From Candidatus Levyibacteriota bacterium (lineage in GTDB: Bacteria > Patescibacteriota > Microgenomatia > Levybacterales > UBA12049): a stretch of 42,197 nt of DNA. The notes beneath the pieces were generated by a model. The model ran no database searches. It saw only the letters and a program-made list of their open reading frames with translations, and was not told the DNA's origin. The position numbers and the translations under genes are program-made. Location of the stretch: assembly GCA_018061075.1 (NCBI GenBank), contig JAGOUW010000006.1, positions 1-42,197 on the forward strand, read 5' to 3'. Shown piece after piece: positions 38,379-42,197 of this stretch; the stretch's first letter is position 1; each line of letters opens with the position of its first letter.

Positions 38379-39770
38379 ATGGTTAGAACTAGAATTGCAC
38401 CGAGCCCAACAGGATTTCCGCATATAGGAACTATTTATCAAGCTCTGTTTGATTTTGCATTTGCTAAAAGAAATAAAGGCCAATTTGCTATTCGAATCGA
38501 AGATACAGATAGAGCAAGATTTGTAGAGGGAGCAGAGAATAAAATTTTTGAGGCAATTGACTGGTTCGCACTTGCAGAAGATGAGAGTGTTAGGAAGCCT
38601 GGAGAATTTGGTCCTTATAGACAGTCAGAGAGATTGGAAATTTACAATAAATATATTGATGAGTTGATCAATAAAGGGGGAGCATATTATTGTTTTTGTA
38701 CTAAGGAGAAGTTGGATGCACTCAGGGCTACGCTTACTGCAGCCAAAGAACCAGTAATTTATGACAAAACCTGCAGAAGCTTGAATATTGAGGAATCTAA
38801 AAAAAGATTGGATGAGTCACATGTCGTAAGGCTCAAAATGCCGACTGACAAAGCATTTAAAGTCTTAGACCAAATAAGAGGGGACATAGAATTTGACCTA
38901 ACCCTTTTAGAAGACTCAGTGCTTATTAAATCAGACGGTTTTCCGACCTATCATTTTGCTGTAGTTGTCGACGACCACCTGATGGAAATAACACACGTTA
39001 TTAGAGGAGAAGAATGGCTTTCATCTCTTCCAAAGCATATAGTTTTGTATGATTATTTTGGTTTTGAAAAGCCGCTTTTTTATCACACTCCGAATTTAAG
39101 AAATCCAGATAAGTCTAAATTATCTAAAAGACATGGCCATGCAAGCGTTGATTGGTATAAAGAAGAGGGCTTTTTACCAGAAGCGATTCTTAATTTTCTA
39201 GCACTTATGGGATGGAGTCATCCAGAGCAAAAAGAAGTTTTTGAAATTTCAGAGTTTATAAATTTATTTGATCCAAAAGACTTAAAACCAGTTGGTCCAA
39301 TTTTTGATCTTGCAAAACTTGAATGGATAAATGGAATGTGGATTCGAAATATGTATCCAGGGGAACTTAAGAAAAGGCTTGAAAAGTTTTATAGAAATGA
39401 CAAGGAGTTTAGCGTAATTTTTGATAGCAAACACGTAGAATTATTGATTGGACTTGCGCAAAGTAGAATGAAAAAACTTTCTGAATTTAGAAATCTAGTA
39501 AATGCCCCTCAAAAACAAAGAGAGTTTACGAAGGAAGAGAAAGATTCTGCAAAAATGCTCTTAGAAGTTTTGGAAAAAATTAATCACACGGACTGGAGAG
39601 AAGATATAATCTTAAATCATCTTAAGAATTTTAGAGATCAGGAAGGAGTTTCTATGAAGATAATTTACTTTTTGATTACTGGAAAAGAACAAGGTCTTCC
39701 TCTAATCGAAACAATGGTAAAAATTGAAGGACGAGATCAAATTATAAAAAACCTCAAGTCGCGCATTTGA
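38379..39770 (+). CDS. gltX: Glutamyl-tRNA synthetase
   Basis: GluRS charges tRNA-Glu (and often tRNA-Gln in bacteria without GlnRS). The chosen ATG at 38379 gives a 463-residue protein starting MVRTRIAPSPTGFPHIG, the usual N-terminus; ATGs at 38367 and 38373 and a TTG at 38340 are in frame. The HIGH motif is PHIG, the ATP-binding KLSKRHG is the KMSKS equivalent, and GFPTYHFAVVVDDHLMEI and THVIRGEEWL are class I GluRS landmarks. The anticodon-binding helical domain follows. Stop overlaps the next frame. Confidence 0.95.
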   Translation: MVRTRIAPSPTGFPHIGTIYQALFDFAFAKRNKGQFAIRIEDTDRARFVEGAENKIFEAIDWFALAEDESVRKPGEFGPYRQSERLEIYNKYIDELINKGGAYYCFCTKEKLDALRATLTAAKEPVIYDKTCRSLNIEESKKRLDESHVVRLKMPTDKAFKVLDQIRGDIEFDLTLLEDSVLIKSDGFPTYHFAVVVDDHLMEITHVIRGEEWLSSLPKHIVLYDYFGFEKPLFYHTPNLRNPDKSKLSKRHGHASVDWYKEEGFLPEAILNFLALMGWSHPEQKEVFEISEFINLFDPKDLKPVGPIFDLAKLEWINGMWIRNMYPGELKKRLEKFYRNDKEFSVIFDSKHVELLIGLAQSRMKKLSEFRNLVNAPQKQREFTKEEKDSAKMLLEVLEKINHTDWREDIILNHLKNFRDQEGVSMKIIYFLITGKEQGLPLIETMVKIEGRDQIIKNLKSRI

Positions 39771-39784
39771 CTTCTATAAAATAT

Positions 39785-40651
39785 ATGAAAAAGAAAAGCA
39801 GTGAGTTTATTATTAAAACGAGTAAATATAAAGTTAAAGATATTTATTTAAATGTTGCAGAGGTTGGAAAAGGCGAAGCTCTAATTTTTATTCATGGTTG
39901 GTCTAATTCTTGGATTGGATGGACATTATTAGCTAAAGAGCTTGCCCCGCATTATAAGCTTTACATGTTAGATCTGCCTGGATTTGGAGACTCAGATGTT
40001 TTGCCGAATTATTCCCTTGAGATTATTAATGAATATGTGTCCTATTTTATTGATAAGTACGTTCCAAACCCAAGAGCAATCGTGGGAGCTTCATCTGGTA
40101 CTTTTGTAGCATCCTATGTAGCACTAGCGAATGATTATAAATTTGACATAATTTTAATAGGTACGATTTTAAATAGACGTAAGACAAAATTAATAAAGGA
40201 TATTTATGCCATGTTGCTATCATTTTCAGCAAATTCAAAATTGGCACATCAAGCAGCGGAGATGATAATTAAAAATCCTTACAGTGCTTATTTTATTGAG
40301 AAATATATTCATGCTTATCAGTTTAATAAAAAAAAGATTGATCTCTACTCAGTCCCTGGCAGAAAGAAGGTTAAGGGAAAGTCTTATATTCAGCTTGGAG
40401 TCGCGATAATGGAATATATTTTTGACAAAGAGTTAGAAATTATTCCCAATAGGACACTTCTGATATTTGGTTCAGATGATAAATATGTCTCGAAAAAGAC
40501 TGCTGATAATTTTCTAAAAAATTCTAATAATCCTAATTTGTCAGTTTCTATTATTGAGGAAGCTGGGCATAGTCCATCATATGAGCAGCCGGAAAAAACA
40601 GGAGAGGTAATACGAGAATTCTTAAGTGCACTTGATATAAAACGAAAGTAG
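39785..40651 (+). CDS. Alpha/beta hydrolase
   Basis: The predicted 288-residue protein begins MKKKSSEFI at the ATG at 39785. A TTG at 39767 overlapping the gltX stop would add six residues and is less likely. IFIHGWSNSWIGW gives the oxyanion HGW at 37-39, LDLPGFGDSD follows, and the nucleophile elbow GASSGTF puts Ser103 in G-x-S-x-G. Asp in FGSDDKYV and His in AGHSPSYEQP complete the triad. There is no signal peptide. Substrate unknown; the family covers esterases, lipases, haloalkane-type and C-C hydrolases. It probably shares a transcript with gltX. Confidence 0.88.
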   Translation: MKKKSSEFIIKTSKYKVKDIYLNVAEVGKGEALIFIHGWSNSWIGWTLLAKELAPHYKLYMLDLPGFGDSDVLPNYSLEIINEYVSYFIDKYVPNPRAIVGASSGTFVASYVALANDYKFDIILIGTILNRRKTKLIKDIYAMLLSFSANSKLAHQAAEMIIKNPYSAYFIEKYIHAYQFNKKKIDLYSVPGRKKVKGKSYIQLGVAIMEYIFDKELEIIPNRTLLIFGSDDKYVSKKTADNFLKNSNNPNLSVSIIEEAGHSPSYEQPEKTGEVIREFLSALDIKRK

Positions 40652-40660
40652 ATTTAATAT
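40632..40660 (+). promoter_or_regulatory. Candidate promoter of the 40669 membrane-protein gene
   Basis: TTGATA (40632-40637) and TAATAT (40655-40660) are 17 bases apart; the -10 ends 8 bases before the ATG at 40669. It lies across the end of the hydrolase gene. Confidence 0.45.
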
Positions 40661-40668
40661 GAAAACAA

Positions 40669-41259
40669 ATGAAAGATTTCGTTCTGCTTTCTACTCCGAT
40701 TTGGATTAATCTGTTAATCCTAGTCCCAATTATTCTCTTATTTTACTGGAGAAAAAATAAACTTTTAATTTCCCGAAAGACTCTCTTATATGCTCTTATT
40801 TTTGGAATTGCATTTGGGGTAATTGAAGCGACTTGTGTAATCTATCTAAGAGCTTCTACGGGAATGCTTCCAGGATTTGAAGGAAATATTTTTGATGTAT
40901 GGAAAATGTCTGAGGAGTTTTCATATAGTCAGGAAGTTTTGAGGGAAACTTTGCCAATGAGCTTGTTAGTATTTGAAATTATTAGAGAAGCGGGAACTAT
41001 CATAATGCTCGGGATGATAGCATTTATTGCGGCAAATAGATGGAGAGAAAGAGTAGCAATTTTTCTTTGGACATTTGCTGCTTGGGACATAGTTTATTAT
41101 CTCCATCTTTGGTTAATGGTTAGGTGGCCTTCTAGTCTTACAACTCCTGATGTTTTGTTTTTGATTCCAGAGCCGTGGATAGGTCAAGTCTGGTTCCCAT
41201 TATTAGTAAGTGGTTCAACAATGCTCGCAGTTATTTCTACCTCAAAAAATAAAATGTGA
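40669..41259 (+). CDS. Uncharacterised polytopic membrane protein
   Basis: The 196-residue protein has five to six predicted transmembrane helices (about 9-26, 37-57, 96-120, 127-147, 163-190), with the conserved-looking segment FGIAFGVIEATCVIYLRAST in helix 2 and GTIIMLGMIAFIAANRW later. Loops include MLPGFEGNIFDVW and SSLTTPDVLFLIPEP. No signature residues allow a family call; the helical content suggests a small transporter or lipid-modifying enzyme, but that is a guess. The N-terminus begins at the first ATG in frame. Function unknown. Confidence 0.72.
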   Translation: MKDFVLLSTPIWINLLILVPIILLFYWRKNKLLISRKTLLYALIFGIAFGVIEATCVIYLRASTGMLPGFEGNIFDVWKMSEEFSYSQEVLRETLPMSLLVFEIIREAGTIIMLGMIAFIAANRWRERVAIFLWTFAAWDIVYYLHLWLMVRWPSSLTTPDVLFLIPEPWIGQVWFPLLVSGSTMLAVISTSKNKM

Positions 41260-41314
41260 ATTGCTGGCACTAGTGTACGATGTCGGAACTTTTTATCAAA
41301 ATTTATATACCATG

Positions 41315-41333
41315 AGTTACAATTTTGGTAACT
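41315..41333. repeat. Short inverted repeat near the 41332 stop
   Basis: AGTTAC and GTAACT form six perfect pairs around a seven-base loop that ends at the stop codon of the minus-strand gene. A weak terminator at best. Confidence 0.25.
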
Positions 41334-41916
41334 AGTTAGGGGTGCAGTTTCCCTCATACACAATTGTTATATCTCTCCATTTGCTTATTTTCTCACCATA
41401 TAGCTTTGAGCAATTACCGTATGTTATTTTAAGCGTATTGTTATCTACCCATGATGGAGTTGCCGATGATAGAGAACCATTAAACCAGAATACCGATTCA
41501 CTAACTCCAGCTCTATAACGTAATAAGCTAAAATTACTCAATATACTGCGTGCATCACTTACTGTTACACCTGTCATGAAGCTACAAGTAGCACCACAAT
41601 TATTTTCATCAACCTGAGCAAAGTATGCACCGTTCGGAGAATAGATTTTTTCTGATGACCTATTCATTGCAGCACCAATACTGCTTATAAATAAGATTAA
41701 GACTATAAAAATAGTAAAAATAATCGTAAGTACGGAATAAACTTTCTTCTTCCAAATTTTGCGAAAAAAACTGTTTGCTGACTTACGAAAAATGACATAT
41801 AGCGTAGCACTTAACACTAATACCAACCAGTGTGTCTTAACTATCTCAATAAAACCCCAAAAAGCAACTACAATGAAAAACATTAAAACCAAAAAAATAG
41901 CACCAAAAATATCCAT
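41332..41916 (-). CDS. Uncharacterised membrane protein with extracytoplasmic Cys domain
   Basis: The 194-residue protein has three hydrophobic helices in the first 85 residues (about 4-28, 29-46, 60-84) and then a soluble C-terminal part of about 110 residues with four Cys (NNCGATCSFM, GNCSKLYGE, GNCTPN), which may form disulfides outside the membrane. The segment SPNGAYFAQVDENNCGATCS may be a beta-strand pair. No family recognised. The ATG at 41916 is preceded by an extended -10 promoter with leaderless spacing. It is convergent with the preceding plus-strand gene, with 72 bases between their stops. Confidence 0.7.
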   Translation of the reverse strand: MDIFGAIFLVLMFFIVVAFWGFIEIVKTHWLVLVLSATLYVIFRKSANSFFRKIWKKKVYSVLTIIFTIFIVLILFISSIGAAMNRSSEKIYSPNGAYFAQVDENNCGATCSFMTGVTVSDARSILSNFSLLRYRAGVSESVFWFNGSLSSATPSWVDNNTLKITYGNCSKLYGEKISKWRDITIVYEGNCTPN

Positions 41917-41922
41917 ACTCGA

Positions 41923-41931
41923 ATTATAGCA
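41923..41931 (-). promoter_or_regulatory. Extended -10 promoter of the 41916 gene, leaderless geometry
   Basis: On the minus strand TGC precedes a perfect TATAAT (41928-41923), an extended -10 element. It ends 6 bases before the ATG at 41916. No good -35 is seen, as expected for an extended -10 promoter. Confidence 0.6.
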
Positions 41932-41963
41932 GAGTTGAGGCTAATCTGAGCTATCTATAAAAA

Positions 41964-42197
41964 TCAAGCTGAGTATTTAGCTCGAATGTTTACTGCTTCT
42001 TCAACTGCGTTTGATAAATGAGTTGAAATCCAAGCATATCTTTCTTTGCTATTTATTCCAGCAGGATTGTAGCGTTTTACAATTGAAGACAATGGTTTTC
42101 CAGTTTGACCATGGACAATGTAGTCGAATGGATTATTGCCTCTGTTAGCTGTGTAACCATCATGATTAAGTAGTCCATGGATATCAGTACCAACAAC
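41964..42197 (-). CDS. 3' end of an unrecognised gene (5' end outside window)
   Basis: A minus-strand frame is open from the window end at 42197 to TGA at 41966-41964, giving 77 residues of a C-terminus. It contains TDIHGLLNHDGYTANRGNNP, a charged central part (VKRYNPAGINSKERYAW) and ends EEAVNIRAKYSA. It has no membrane helix, and the codon usage resembles its neighbours. No family recognised; the gene start and any catalytic domain are beyond the window. It points the same way as the gene at 41332-41916. Confidence 0.6.
   Translation of the reverse strand, partial: VVGTDIHGLLNHDGYTANRGNNPFDYIVHGQTGKPLSSIVKRYNPAGINSKERYAWISTHLSNAVEEAVNIRAKYSA

Noticed and set aside
39767-39784. TTG start of the alpha/beta hydrolase
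   Set aside because: The ATG at 39785 gives a natural N-terminus; the TTG is possible but adds nothing family-like.
1-42197. Alternative genetic code (UGA = Gly)
   Set aside because: TGA ends many genes cleanly and RF2 is present.
1-42197. tRNA, rRNA or CRISPR features
   Set aside because: No cloverleaf-compatible or direct-repeat array pattern was found in any intergenic stretch on either strand by eye.
1-42197. Prophage, transposon or integron
   Set aside because: No integrase, transposase, capsid or terminal repeat gene pattern; gene order and base composition look uniform.

Overview
The window is a gene-dense, AT-rich (about one third G+C by eye) bacterial chromosome segment. It carries about 46 protein genes, two of them cut by the window ends, and no rRNA, tRNA, CRISPR array, transposase or phage gene that I can see. 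Genes are short, many overlap by 1-8 bases, and no non-coding stretch exceeds about 260 bases. The content points to a Patescibacteria/CPR genome, most likely the Microgenomates side: DUF5679, DUF4446 and DUF3048 proteins, a CAP-domain protein with a CPR-style N-terminus, a half-length TsaB, an archaeal-type class I aldolase, an AspRS without the GAD domain and a lamin-tail surface protein. A normal RF2 is present and TGA is used as stop, so this is code 11, not the UGA=Gly code of Gracilibacteria/Absconditabacteria. The lineage is inferred from gene content only.

Layout. 1-4521: sugar-phosphate metabolism (transketolase C-terminal half, gap, and on the minus strand a coupled pfkB-fba-rpiB operon). 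4597-6539: a membrane protein, prfB and a second membrane protein. 6564-9415: cell division and wall hydrolysis (ftsE, ftsX and a coiled-coil M23 hydrolase whose catalytic domain appears circularly permuted). 9419-11550: a lamin-tail surface protein followed by tsaE, tsaC and a short tsaB for tRNA t6A. 11563-22273: a long operon beginning with a CAP-domain membrane protein and continuing with nucleotide-sugar genes (dTDP-hexose, UDP-glucuronate/xylose and GDP-6-deoxyhexose branches), two membrane glycosyltransferases and a 45-residue zinc ribbon. 22422-24596: DUF5679 zinc ribbon, small membrane proteins, DUF4446, DUF3048. 24653-27481: HTH-nucleotidyltransferase regulator with secD and secF. 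27510-29676 (minus): ABC exporter and YqeY. 29768-32821: divergent cca and recJ. 32818-34886 (minus): two uncharacterised proteins sharing a short motif, the larger with a RelA/SpoT-like C-terminus. 34952-40651: aspS, D,D-carboxypeptidase, a membrane-anchored PepSY/YycI-like protein, gltX and an alpha/beta hydrolase. 40669-42197: poorly characterised membrane proteins and the 3' end of an unknown gene.

How the genes work together. The window combines a minimal non-oxidative pentose-phosphate/lower-glycolysis set, an envelope-building module (activated sugars, lipid-linked glycosyl transfer, FtsEX-controlled hydrolase, D,D-carboxypeptidase, SecDF export) and translation/tRNA functions (RF2, t6A, CCA addition, AspRS, GluRS).

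Most notable observations: (1) the M23 peptidase carries all catalytic motifs in swapped order; (2) at many transcription-unit starts the sigma70-type -10 box lies 6-9 nt upstream of the ATG, so mRNAs should be leaderless, and one TTGTCAA heptamer appears to serve as the -35 box of two divergent leaderless promoters; (3) a RelA/SpoT-like protein lies beside a small protein sharing a GEP-containing motif. All three come from reading the sequence only and need computational or experimental confirmation.
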